Positions 1-8,331 of a stretch of DNA of 37,147 bases are shown here, piece by piece. How positions within the stretch are numbered: the first letter of the stretch is position 1; every line of letters starts with the position of its first letter. Position numbers and translations under genes: made by a program. The notes beneath the pieces were generated by a model, which saw nothing but the letters and a program-made list of their open reading frames with translations, was not told where the DNA came from and ran no database searches. Origin of the DNA: Chthoniobacteraceae bacterium (lineage in GTDB: Bacteria; Verrucomicrobiota; Verrucomicrobiia; Chthoniobacterales; Chthoniobacteraceae); the NCBI GenBank assembly GCA_947471505.1, contig CANIWM010000061.1, positions 1 to 37,147 of the forward strand, written 5' to 3'.

Positions 1-482
1 CTCCCCACCCAAACAAAACGCGCTGATTTTCTAAAACAGCGACCGCGCAACCACCGCGCGCAGCATCATCGACCTGCCGCCACCGTGAAATCCAACCCGC
101 GCCGCTCCCCCTCGCCCTCAACCCTCAACTGCCGTTTTTAGGTTCAATCAGGCTCCGCAGTTTGACTTCGCTCGTCGAGACTGCGCTATCGCGCATCGTG
201 GATGCCGTGACTGGACAAAATCCGAAAGCGAACCTCGACGCAGTGGTGAAAACTATTTCACGGAACTTCTACCGCGGCGCTGCAATGGGGCTCCAGCGCT
301 CCAACGATTCTTTGCGAAAGGCAGCGCACCAGCAGAAAGCGGCGGCATCCATGATCTTCGAGACGTGATTCTGGAGGTTTAGGAATAGTGCTGCTTCGGA
401 ATCTTCGAACCGACCGCGTTCCGTCGTTCTCGCGGACGGCATCAAGCGCATCGTGAGGCCGTAGAGCAGTTTTTCCGACTCC
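1..482. other. gap without a convincing gene
   Basis: I see no credible gene here. Short open frames exist on both strands (for example 162-368 plus and 269-538 minus), but they overlap each other, show no recognisable motif and have arginine/serine-rich compositions typical of chance frames. No tRNA, array or clear terminator hairpin was noticed. The stretch lies directly downstream of the minus-strand restriction operon and of a short hsdR scar, so decayed gene remnants are the likeliest content. Confidence 0.4.
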
Positions 483-569
483 TCACACCCACTCCGCGCA
501 GAGCAGCTTCGCCTGGCCCTGCATCGGCTTGTCGGCATACATGGTGTGCAGGCAGGGCGCGTCGAAGTC
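483..569 (-). pseudogene. hsdR-family scar behind the intact hsdR
   Basis: Two bases after the hsdR stop, a new minus-strand frame reads DFDAPCLHTMYADKPM and continues for twelve more residues to a TGA. That is the helicase-motif V/VI neighbourhood (TGFDAP-LHTMY-DKP) of a type I restriction subunit R. It differs from the matching stretch of the intact gene, which reads TGFDAPILQVMYLDKP, so it comes from another HsdR subfamily and not from a local duplication. There is no start codon and no room for a protein. I infer it is the relic of a second R-subunit gene lost when the present operon was installed or rearranged. Confidence 0.6.
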
Positions 570-571
570 GG

Positions 572-3559
572 TCAATAATACTGCCGGATGTATCCGTAGG
601 CCTTGTCGAAAAGTTCCTGGTCCGTGTGCAGCTTGTATTTGAGGAGCGCCTTTCGCAGGGCTTGCCGCACTTCGCGCTCGCCTTGCGCGGTGTCCTGCCA
701 GCCGTCGAAGCGCACCTGCTTCACGATGGCGTCGATCTCGGCGACGATGCGCTCGACGATGACGTGCGTGTTCTTGCTCTTCACCTCGTTGAATAGCTCG
801 GTGAGGGCGGAGAGCGCTTTGTCCTTCTCTTCCTCTGGCTCGACCTGCTTCTCGGCTTCCACGGTGTCCTTGGCGACTTCGAGGATGGCTTTCAGAAACT
901 CCAGGCTGTTCAGCAGTCCTTGCTCGTGCTTCTCGCGGATTTTCTCCAGGCGCTCGCCAAGTTCCGTGAATTTCGGATTGCCGGCGTGCTTCCGCAGCCG
1001 GGCGATGAGCTTGATCTCCACCTCCTTCGCCTTCTTGGCGGGGTTGCTATCCTTGAGAATACTTTCCAACACATCGGCATCGAGCACCAGCGCCTCCACG
1101 TCATCGCGCACGGCCTCCACGTGGACGTTCTCGTTGATCAGTTCGATGGTCTTCGCCCCCAGCCGGTGCCAGAGCATCCTGCCGTTCCCGCTCACGGGCT
1201 TCACGGATTCATAGACCTGCGTCAGCCACTTGTAATCCGTCGCGTAGGCGCCGAGGCACGGGTCGGGTGACAGCGCCTCCCAGATGGTGCCGAGCACGGT
1301 GTATTCACCGGCGAACTTGTCGCGCACCGCGTTGTTGGGCAGGTGCTGTTGCGCGGCCAACAGTCCCTCGTAGCCGCCGACCGTGCGATCCACGTTGGGG
1401 AAAAAGGCGAGGCACTTCTGCATCTGCCCCGGCAGGGCCTTGCGGAGTTCCTCGATGTTGCTCACCACCTGCTGCACAGCCTTCTCGTCGAAGTCCAGCG
1501 CCTGCGCCACGTCGTCGAAGATGCCGATGTAATCTACGATCAGCCCGTGCGTCTTCGACTGGCCGTAGGTGCGGTTCACGCGGCAGATCGCTTGAAGGAG
1601 GTTGTGATCCTTCATCGGCTTGTCGAGATACATCACCTGCAGGATCGGCGCGTCGAAGCCTGTGAGCAGCTTGCTCGTCACGATGACAAACTTCAGCGGG
1701 TCCGCCGGATCGCGGAAGCGGTCCAGCAGCTTTTCCTCGGCGTCCTTGTCGCGCATGTGGACGCTCCATGCGGGCGGGTCCTTCTGCGCACCGCTCATCA
1801 CGATGGCGCTGGCGTCGGGGCCGGTGATCTCGTCCATCACCGCCTTGTAGAGCACGCAGCACTCGCGATCGAAGCACACCACCTGCGCCTTGAATCCGTT
1901 TGGCTCCACCTTCGTCTGGAAATGTTGCACGATGTGCTCCACCACGGCCCGCACGCGCTCCGGGTTCTTCACGAGCACGGCCATCTTGGCGGCGCGTTTG
2001 GCGAGGTCATCGCGGTCCTGTTCGCTGAGGTCGCCGGTGATCTGCTTGTAGGCTTCATCGATCGCCGCCTTGTCGATCTTCAGCTTCACCGTCGGTGCTT
2101 CGAAGTGCAGCGGCAGTGTGGCCTTGTCGCGGATGCTGTCCTGGAAGGAATAGCGGCTCATGTAGCCCGCGCTGTCCTCGTCCGCGCCGAAGGCCCAGAA
2201 GGTGTTGCGGTCCGCCCGGTTGATCGGCGTGCCGGTCAGGCCAAAGAGGAAGGCATTGGGCAAAGCCTCGCGCATCTTGCGGCCAAGGTCGCCCTCCTGC
2301 GTGCGGTGTGCCTCGTCCACCATCACGATGATATTCTTGCGGTCGTTCAGCACTCCGCCGGCCTCGCCGAACTTGTGAATGGTCGTGATCAGCACCTTGC
2401 GCACGTCCTGCCCTAGCAGCTTTTGCAATTCCTTGCGGTCGCTCACGCCCACCATGTTCGCCACATCCGCAGCGTTGAAGGTGGCGCTGATCTGCGTGTC
2501 GAGGTCGATGCGGTCCACCACGATCAGCACCGTGGGATTGCCCAGCCTCGGGTGCATGCGCAGCTTCTGCGCGGCGAAGACCATCAGCAGGCTCTTGCCG
2601 CTGCCCTGGAAATGCCAGATGAGGCCCTTCTTCGGATACCCGGCCACCACGCGGTCCACGATCTTGTTCGTCGTCTCGTATTGCTGGTAGCGGCAGATCA
2701 CCTTGATGCGCCGGTGCTTCTTGTCCGTGGCGAAGAGGGTGAAGTTTTGCAGGATGTCCAGCACCACGCCGGGCCGCATCAGGCTCTCCACCGTGGCCCG
2801 CACATGACGCAGCTCGCCTTCATCCTGATTGTCGTCATCGCGCCACGGCCCCCAGAGATCGATGGGCATGCGGATGCTGCCGTAGCGCAGCAGCCGGCCT
2901 TCCGTGGCAAAGGAAAACACGTTCGGCACAAACATGGCCGGGATCTCCTTCTCGTAGATTTCGTTCACCTGATACGCCCCGTCGAACCACGTCACCGCGC
3001 TGCGCGTCGGCGTCTTCGCCTCGCCGATCACCAGCGGCAGACCGTTCACCAGAAAGACCACGTCGAAACGCTTCACCACGCTGCCCGTCTGGTAGGTCCA
3101 CTGGCTCGTCACCGTCAGCCGGTTCTTCGCGGGCTGGGTGAAATCCACCAGCCGCACCGCCACATGCTCGCCGTTCGGGCCAAAGGGCATGGTCTTCTCC
3201 CCGCGCAGCCAGGCCATGAAGTTCTCGTTCGCCCGCACCAGCCCGTCGCCCTGCACGGAGAGCAGGATGGCCCGCAGCGCATAGATCACCTCGTCCGCCC
3301 GGTCCGGCTGCGCGGCGATCTCGGGATTCAGGGCAATGAGCGCCTCCCGGACCCAGGGCTCCACCATCACCTCGCCCGGCTGACGCGGCAGCGCCGTCGC
3401 CGCCACGTAGGTCCAGCGCGAAGGCTTAAACTCCTCGCCCAACGAACCGCCCCAGCCCGAAGGCGGATCCTCGCGCAGCACGGAACTGCCCGCGCCGCTG
3501 CCGAGGCTGGTCGCGGCGTCGAGGATCATCTGCTCGACGGTGTTGGATTCGGTGAACAT
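572..3559 (-). CDS. hsdR: Type I restriction endonuclease subunit R (HsdR)
   Basis: This is the motor and nuclease subunit of a type I restriction-modification complex, which translocates and cuts DNA lacking the cognate methylation. The 995-residue length is normal for the family. The N-terminal PD-(D/E)xK nuclease shows Asp166 and the E-x-K pair Glu180/Lys182 (GEAKTP). The SF2 helicase follows, with Walker A QGSGKS around 318-323, DEAH at 415-418, TGTP at 442-445 and TGFDAP further on. A C-terminal helical region would contact HsdM/HsdS. It is the last gene of the operon; its ATG lies 4 nt after the hsdS stop, which suggests coupled translation. All motor and nuclease residues I can identify are intact, so I expect an active protein. 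Confidence 0.96.
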   Translation of the reverse strand: MFTESNTVEQMILDAATSLGSGAGSSVLREDPPSGWGGSLGEEFKPSRWTYVAATALPRQPGEVMVEPWVREALIALNPEIAAQPDRADEVIYALRAILLSVQGDGLVRANENFMAWLRGEKTMPFGPNGEHVAVRLVDFTQPAKNRLTVTSQWTYQTGSVVKRFDVVFLVNGLPLVIGEAKTPTRSAVTWFDGAYQVNEIYEKEIPAMFVPNVFSFATEGRLLRYGSIRMPIDLWGPWRDDDNQDEGELRHVRATVESLMRPGVVLDILQNFTLFATDKKHRRIKVICRYQQYETTNKIVDRVVAGYPKKGLIWHFQGSGKSLLMVFAAQKLRMHPRLGNPTVLIVVDRIDLDTQISATFNAADVANMVGVSDRKELQKLLGQDVRKVLITTIHKFGEAGGVLNDRKNIIVMVDEAHRTQEGDLGRKMREALPNAFLFGLTGTPINRADRNTFWAFGADEDSAGYMSRYSFQDSIRDKATLPLHFEAPTVKLKIDKAAIDEAYKQITGDLSEQDRDDLAKRAAKMAVLVKNPERVRAVVEHIVQHFQTKVEPNGFKAQVVCFDRECCVLYKAVMDEITGPDASAIVMSGAQKDPPAWSVHMRDKDAEEKLLDRFRDPADPLKFVIVTSKLLTGFDAPILQVMYLDKPMKDHNLLQAICRVNRTYGQSKTHGLIVDYIGIFDDVAQALDFDEKAVQQVVSNIEELRKALPGQMQKCLAFFPNVDRTVGGYEGLLAAQQHLPNNAVRDKFAGEYTVLGTIWEALSPDPCLGAYATDYKWLTQVYESVKPVSGNGRMLWHRLGAKTIELINENVHVEAVRDDVEALVLDADVLESILKDSNPAKKAKEVEIKLIARLRKHAGNPKFTELGERLEKIREKHEQGLLNSLEFLKAILEVAKDTVEAEKQVEPEEEKDKALSALTELFNEVKSKNTHVIVERIVAEIDAIVKQVRFDGWQDTAQGEREVRQALRKALLKYKLHTDQELFDKAYGYIRQYY

Positions 3560-3563
3560 GATC

Positions 3564-4820
3564 TTAATTGGTAAAGCTATTGCACAGAATAGACTGCAGT
3601 GCCCGCAGTGATCTGGCCGTATGATCTACTTCTCTTCGGCACTGGTTCATCCCGTTCATCACCGCCAAAATTCGCTCTTGTTCAGCGAGCGACGGAGTTG
3701 GGATTCGCAGGCCAGCGATAATTCCAACGGTCAATTGTTGCTGTGCGCTGCCATACGATAGCAATTTCACCTGTGCGGCCACAAAGGGAGTCGTCAAAAA
3801 CTGATGGAGAAACTCCGTCGAAAGTCGCTCGGAGTTATTTCTCAGGATTACCATCCCCGAGTTGATACGAACATGTTCCCATTCAATTTCGTCCCCGTAG
3901 AAGGCAATATTGCCTACCGTCCCCCTTGTGGTGAGGACGATATCTCCGCGTCGCAGTTTTCCCTTTCCCAACAATTCATCGCGCTCACGCGAAATGAACT
4001 TAGTTTCCTCAAAAGCGAAGCCTGCTTTGGTCACGTTTCCTGCGTTCAGGAACAAGCAATGACCGCTTAACGTATACTCGGAATCCTTCGGGTAGTTCTT
4101 GCCTCGATCTCCGTCGATTACTTGAACGCCAGCTCCACTCAATGTTTGCCACTCTGGATCGGTAGCTTTCGCGCTTTTTGAAAAATCCGCCGCTCGAAAA
4201 AGTGAATCGCCTTTGACCGAGTAAAATGATTTTAGCTCCACATCACACGCGGACCACTTGTCCAAAGCCTCATCCACCGCCCAGAGGATTTCCGCGATGC
4301 GGCGCTGCTGGTCGAGCGGCGGGAGGTCGAACTCGAAGCTGGCGAGGCTGCTCCAGTTAGTGCGCGGCGAGAGCGAACCGGCACTCGTCCCGACCGCGTG
4401 CTGAAAGAACCGCTCCGACAGGCAAAGGAACGGCAGCAATTCCGGCAGCAGGCGCTCGGTGTCCTTCGGCGCGAGCACATAGATGTCGCCCGACACCACC
4501 GCCTCGAACTCCGCCAGGGCCACCTTCCGCTGATAGGCCCGCCGTTTCCCGAACAACACCTGCCCCGGCCGGCACCGCCGCGTGAATGTCGTCCCATCCG
4601 CCACATTCCCCCAGCTCCGCACATGCAGCGACCCCGGCTCCAAATGCTCCATCGCCACAAACCGCTCCAACCCCGCCTCCGTCGGATCGCAGGTCTCGTT
4701 GCAGTTCTCTACCACGTCACCAAAGCGCACACGCTGCCAGTTGCTTCGATCAAACAACGGGAGGGAGGCCCATGCGGGGTTGGGCTTCAGGCTGGCGAGT
4801 GATGGAAGAGTTGCGGTCAT
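3564..4820 (-). CDS. hsdS: Type I restriction-modification specificity subunit S (HsdS)
   Basis: HsdS carries the DNA-recognition domains that tell the methylase and the restriction complex which bipartite site to bind. I chose the ATG at 4820 because it overlaps the stop of the upstream small gene as ATGA; that gives 418 residues, normal for the family. Layout: target recognition domain 1 at about 24-170, a conserved helical spacer (QQRRIAEILWAVDEAL) near 171-186, TRD2 at about 220-380, then a second helix (EQERILAVM). The TRD2 half (roughly 3600-4230) is visibly richer in A/T than the TRD1 half, as expected if TRD2 was exchanged by recombination. It is the only hsdS in the window although two hsdM genes are present. 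Confidence 0.93.
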   Translation of the reverse strand: MTATLPSLASLKPNPAWASLPLFDRSNWQRVRFGDVVENCNETCDPTEAGLERFVAMEHLEPGSLHVRSWGNVADGTTFTRRCRPGQVLFGKRRAYQRKVALAEFEAVVSGDIYVLAPKDTERLLPELLPFLCLSERFFQHAVGTSAGSLSPRTNWSSLASFEFDLPPLDQQRRIAEILWAVDEALDKWSACDVELKSFYSVKGDSLFRAADFSKSAKATDPEWQTLSGAGVQVIDGDRGKNYPKDSEYTLSGHCLFLNAGNVTKAGFAFEETKFISRERDELLGKGKLRRGDIVLTTRGTVGNIAFYGDEIEWEHVRINSGMVILRNNSERLSTEFLHQFLTTPFVAAQVKLLSYGSAQQQLTVGIIAGLRIPTPSLAEQERILAVMNGMNQCRREVDHTARSLRALQSILCNSFTN

Positions 4821-5164
4821 TCCCGTTCGGTCCTCCGGTTCGCGAGGTATGAAAGCCATCGTTCGCGAATTTCATGAAGCTCTTCGTCACACCCAAGAAA
4901 GCGCCGCATCGTTTCTGGAACCAAGGAGTCGGTCTGGTGCCCCGGCTGATTCGTTCCGTCATCGTGATACGCCAGCAATCCACCGAGGTGATAGCACGCT
5001 TCCGTTCCGAAATTCCAGTATGTCTCCATAATGGCTCCAGTGGTAACGCTCTCATCCGTCGCCGCAATCCGGTGCAACTCGCGCAACAAGAGTATGGCGA
5101 CTCGGCGGACAGTTTCGCCGTCGCAGCCACTCTCCTTCGCAACGATGTCAGCGATGTTGTTCAT
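4817..5164 (-). CDS. small unknown protein nested in the RM/AbiE operon
   Basis: This 115-residue protein belongs to no family I recognise. It starts with MNNIADIVAKES, continues as a helical segment rich in charged residues, and ends in a basic, Arg-rich tail (WLSYLANRRTERE). No membrane segment, signal peptide or nuclease motif is visible. The case for a real gene is architectural: its ATG overlaps the abiEii stop as ATGA and its TGA overlaps the hsdS ATG as ATGA, so it is locked into a coupled series. An accessory to the toxin-antitoxin pair or to the restriction complex is possible, but nothing in the sequence decides this. Confidence 0.7.
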   Translation of the reverse strand: MNNIADIVAKESGCDGETVRRVAILLLRELHRIAATDESVTTGAIMETYWNFGTEACYHLGGLLAYHDDGTNQPGHQTDSLVPETMRRFLGCDEELHEIRERWLSYLANRRTERE

Positions 5165-6165
5165 GCGGTGGCGTTAAACTTTGTTTCAAATTCGCCGACT
5201 ACACGAAGGATTTCATCGAAGTCTGGAGCATCGCCAAAGAACATTTCCTTTTGCATTTCGGCGTAGTCGCTTCGCCATGTCGCGAGTTGGTCTCCATGCG
5301 GGAGTAATTTCAAGGAACCGGGCTTCAACGTCGCGTAATCCATCCAGCCGTAGGTGAAAAACATCTGCCGGTGGGTGGCGACACGGTCAAACAAACCGAC
5401 GTCTGCAACGGCTTCGTCGGCAATGCCTTTGCGGATGAGGCTCCAGAGGTCGTAGTAGTGGCGAGCAAGCGGGCGTTTCCGAGGCTTATCGGCGGGTCGG
5501 AAAGTTTCTTCGTGGAGGAGCATGGCTTTGTCCCAAAAGGTGCGCCGAGCCGCCACGGTCTTGATGTGGAAGTCCGTTTTGCCGAGTTGCTCTGGAAATG
5601 CGTCGGAGAGATAAGGAGTGAGAGCGGGAGACTCGGACGGCTCGGTGTCTGAACGGGCTCCCATCTCGATTTTCACAATTTGCCGGACGTATTTCGGGGC
5701 ATCAGGGAAGACGGTCGGATATGTGAAAAGCAGGGTCTGCTGGTCTTTGTCTTCGGCGACTGAGGCAGGCAAAAGGGTCCATTTTGCGGTCTTTGGAAGG
5801 AGTCTCGATATGTGTTCCGTCAAAATCGGGAGAAGTTCCTGATGAATGCTTTCGCTGCATTTCTTGATAAGTTTATTCTGCCGATTGTTGCTCAACGTCT
5901 CCCCTCCGAATCCGAGAAATTCGCGTGAGATGACGACATCAATGTCCTCGGAAAAGCGTTCGATGAGCTTCCATGCCTTGGAGAGTGAAGTGCCGCCTTT
6001 GAATGCAAAGTGTTCGCCCCATTTTGGGAGTCCAAAAAGTTCGCGAAGCGTCCAGCAAACCCAGAAGTCTTTCTCGATACTGGTTGCAGGAAGGTTCAAT
6101 AGCGTCTGCGCTTGGTCACAGTAGAGGCGCTGGTCGTCGGGTGATAGGGCGATGTATGCGTCCAT
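5161..6165 (-). CDS. abiEii: AbiEii/AbiGii-type nucleotidyltransferase toxin
   Basis: This is the toxin of an AbiE-type (type IV) toxin-antitoxin system. The family is a DNA polymerase-beta-like nucleotidyltransferase that arrests growth, and members have been linked to abortive phage infection. The signature is clear in the 334 residues: FKGGTSLSKAW at about 55-65 and ERFSEDIDVV at about 69-78, which supply the GS motif and the paired metal-binding aspartates. Later blocks typical of the family are also present (TFWDKAMLLHEE, ARHYYDLWSL). It lies 3 nt after the antitoxin-like gene and overlaps the next small gene by ATGA. Toxicity and target are inferred from the family. The unusual point is its place inside a type I RM operon, between hsdM and hsdS. 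Confidence 0.9.
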   Translation of the reverse strand: MDAYIALSPDDQRLYCDQAQTLLNLPATSIEKDFWVCWTLRELFGLPKWGEHFAFKGGTSLSKAWKLIERFSEDIDVVISREFLGFGGETLSNNRQNKLIKKCSESIHQELLPILTEHISRLLPKTAKWTLLPASVAEDKDQQTLLFTYPTVFPDAPKYVRQIVKIEMGARSDTEPSESPALTPYLSDAFPEQLGKTDFHIKTVAARRTFWDKAMLLHEETFRPADKPRKRPLARHYYDLWSLIRKGIADEAVADVGLFDRVATHRQMFFTYGWMDYATLKPGSLKLLPHGDQLATWRSDYAEMQKEMFFGDAPDFDEILRVVGEFETKFNATA

Positions 6166-6168
6166 GGT

Positions 6169-6840
6169 TCAGCGATGCTCGGGGGCGGCGATCTTGCGCA
6201 TCACAGCAGCCACCCACGCAGGTGCGTGCTGGAGGTCTTTGATGAGCTGCTGCTTGTCGGCAGGATCAAGCCTTTGCCGAAGGCTGTCGACGAGTGAGTC
6301 GTCCGCATGACGCTGCCCGAGATGCCGCAACGCCTGGATGACCAGACCGCTCGTCCTGCCTGCTGTGGCCATATTTTTTGGCGTTGTCTGTTTTAACATG
6401 ATGGTCTGCTTTCCCAATACGACTTTTCGAGTGGGGCCGTCGGTGAGAAAGACGACCTTCATCGGCACTTGCTCGGACAATCCGAGGAGGTTCGCAGCGT
6501 ATCCGCCGGACGGCTGAAGTCTTGTGACATCGCGGCTCGAAATGGCGCGTGCGATGGCGTCGGCAGTGGGATTAAGAAAGCCGAGCACGGGGTGCTGGCG
6601 TGGGTAATCGTAAATTCCTCGCGCCAGTTGCCGAATCGTGCCACTGGCCTTGAGGCGACGCAATGCCACGTCAATTGCATCGCTGCTTCCAAGGTCTTGA
6701 AAATGCCGGGGAGTGAATACCCACCCCCTTTTATTTCCAAAAATCCGGCTACGAATCTTGTAGTCAATAGATTGCGTGTGTCTCGGCATATTCGTTTTGA
6801 CGGAAATAATGGGTTGTTTTTGCGTCAAAACAAGGCTCAT
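6169..6840 (-). CDS. abiEi: AbiEi-like antitoxin / transcriptional regulator
   Basis: Likely partner antitoxin of the nucleotidyltransferase downstream. The 223-residue protein has an N-terminal winged-helix segment (DYKIRSRIFGNKRGWVFTP, then a recognition-helix-like AIDVALRRLKASG and the wing LARGIYDYPR). A C-terminal antitoxin-like domain follows with GGYAANLLGLSEQVP and VFLTDGPTRKV, as in AbiEi/DUF6088-like proteins. AbiEi proteins neutralise the toxin and repress their own promoter. Here the gene has no promoter space of its own, because the ATG at 6840 overlaps the hsdM stop as ATGA. A second possible start, MPRHTQSID at 6789, would better match the usual N-terminus; neither start has a good ribosome binding site. 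Confidence 0.85.
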   Translation of the reverse strand: MSLVLTQKQPIISVKTNMPRHTQSIDYKIRSRIFGNKRGWVFTPRHFQDLGSSDAIDVALRRLKASGTIRQLARGIYDYPRQHPVLGFLNPTADAIARAISSRDVTRLQPSGGYAANLLGLSEQVPMKVVFLTDGPTRKVVLGKQTIMLKQTTPKNMATAGRTSGLVIQALRHLGQRHADDSLVDSLRQRLDPADKQQLIKDLQHAPAWVAAVMRKIAAPEHR

Positions 6841-8327
6841 TTTTGGGCAACGAGGAGGCTTTCGAGCGACTGCCGGACAGACTGCGAGCTTTCCAGCCAG
6901 CTCGCGAGCACCACTGGCAGGGCGGTGGTGGCCGACTCGGTAGCCGCATCAGTTTGCGCCTGGGTTTCGCCGCCCACATACAGCGGGATGCTCAGATTCC
7001 CCTCCTTCGCCCGTATTTCCTCAATCGGCACGACGCGGGTGAAGCCGGGTTCGTCTTTGAACTCCTGATAGGCACGGACGACGCGCTGGAGGTGCTCGTC
7101 GGTGAGGAAGCTCTGGGCGCGCTCGCGGGTGACTTCGTTCACCGCATTGATGAAGAGGATTTTCCCGCGCCGTGCCTTCGGTTTCTGCGTGCGGCAGACG
7201 ACGACGCAGGCCTCCATGGGCGAATTGTAGAAGAGGTTCGGGCCGAGGCCGAGGACGCACTCGATGAGGTCGGCCTCGATGAGTTTGCGGCGCATCTCCG
7301 CTTCCTCCTGCCGGAAGAGGACGCCGTGGGGCCAAAGGACGGCGCAGCGACCGGTCTTGGGCTTGAGGCTTTGCAGGATGTGCTGCTGAAAGGCATAGTC
7401 GGCGCGGCCCTGCGGCGGGACGCCGAAGACATTGCGCCCCCAGGGGTCGGCGGCGAAGGCTTCGCGGTTCCACTGCTTGATGGAGTAGGGCGGATTGGCC
7501 AGCACGACATCGAAGCGCTGGAGGCGGTCGCCTTCGACGAGCTTCGGCTCGGCGAGGGTGTCGCCGCGCTCGATGCGAAAGTCCTCGATGCCGTGGAGAA
7601 AGCAGTTCATCCGGGCGATGGAGGAGGTCATGAGGTTCCGCTCCTGGCCGTAGAGCTTCACATTCCGCCATTCCTTCTTCTGATTCCGCAGGTGGGCGAT
7701 GCAGGAGAGCAACATGCCGCCGGAGCCGCAGGTGGGATCATAGACGGACTCGCCGGGCTGCACGTCGAGCATCTCGGTCATGAGGTGGACGACGGTGCGG
7801 TTCGTGTAGAACTCGGCGGCGGTGTGGCCGGAGTCGTCGGCGAACTTCTTGATGAGATACTCGTAGCCCTGGCCCAATTCGTCCTCAGGCAGGTTGGCGA
7901 CGGTGAGTTCCAGCGTGGAGAAATGCTCGATGAGATCGCGCAGCATGGCGTCGGACAGGCGGTCCTTATTCGTCCACTGCGCATCGCCAAAGATGCCGAA
8001 GAGCTTGTCGGGATTGGCGGTCTCGATGGCACGCATGGCCTGCTGCAAGGCCCGGCCCACATCCCGGCTGACCTTCCGAATCTCGCGCCAATGCGCGTCC
8101 GCCGGCACCTGGAACCGGTGGTTTTCCGGAAAAAGTGCAAAATCCTGATCCCCGCCCGACTCCCGCAGCGCAGTGACGGTCTCCTCATCAAAGACATCGC
8201 ACAGCCGCTTGAAGAACAGCAGCGGGAAGATGAACTGCTTGTAGTCGCCCGCATCAATCGTCCCCCGCAGGAGCACGGCGGCGCCCCAGAGGTAGGATTC
8301 GAGTTGCTGTTGGGTGATGCGGGTCAT
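6837..8327 (-). CDS. hsdM: Type I restriction-modification methyltransferase subunit M (HsdM), copy 1
   Basis: This is the adenine-N6 methyltransferase subunit of a type I system. The 496 residues show the N-terminal HsdM helical domain (LESYLWGAAVLLRG; FPLLFFKRLCDVFDEE), the SAM-binding motif DPTCGSGG at 197-204 and the catalytic NPPY at 278-281. Both are intact. It follows the DAC-like gene by 4 nt and overlaps the antitoxin start by ATGA. Among the two hsdM genes it lies closer to hsdS and hsdR and is the probable core subunit. The AbiE pair and the small gene separate it from hsdS, whereas ordinary operons keep M and S adjacent. Confidence 0.95.
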   Translation of the reverse strand: MTRITQQQLESYLWGAAVLLRGTIDAGDYKQFIFPLLFFKRLCDVFDEETVTALRESGGDQDFALFPENHRFQVPADAHWREIRKVSRDVGRALQQAMRAIETANPDKLFGIFGDAQWTNKDRLSDAMLRDLIEHFSTLELTVANLPEDELGQGYEYLIKKFADDSGHTAAEFYTNRTVVHLMTEMLDVQPGESVYDPTCGSGGMLLSCIAHLRNQKKEWRNVKLYGQERNLMTSSIARMNCFLHGIEDFRIERGDTLAEPKLVEGDRLQRFDVVLANPPYSIKQWNREAFAADPWGRNVFGVPPQGRADYAFQQHILQSLKPKTGRCAVLWPHGVLFRQEEAEMRRKLIEADLIECVLGLGPNLFYNSPMEACVVVCRTQKPKARRGKILFINAVNEVTRERAQSFLTDEHLQRVVRAYQEFKDEPGFTRVVPIEEIRAKEGNLSIPLYVGGETQAQTDAATESATTALPVVLASWLESSQSVRQSLESLLVAQK

Positions 8328-8331
8328 GGGG

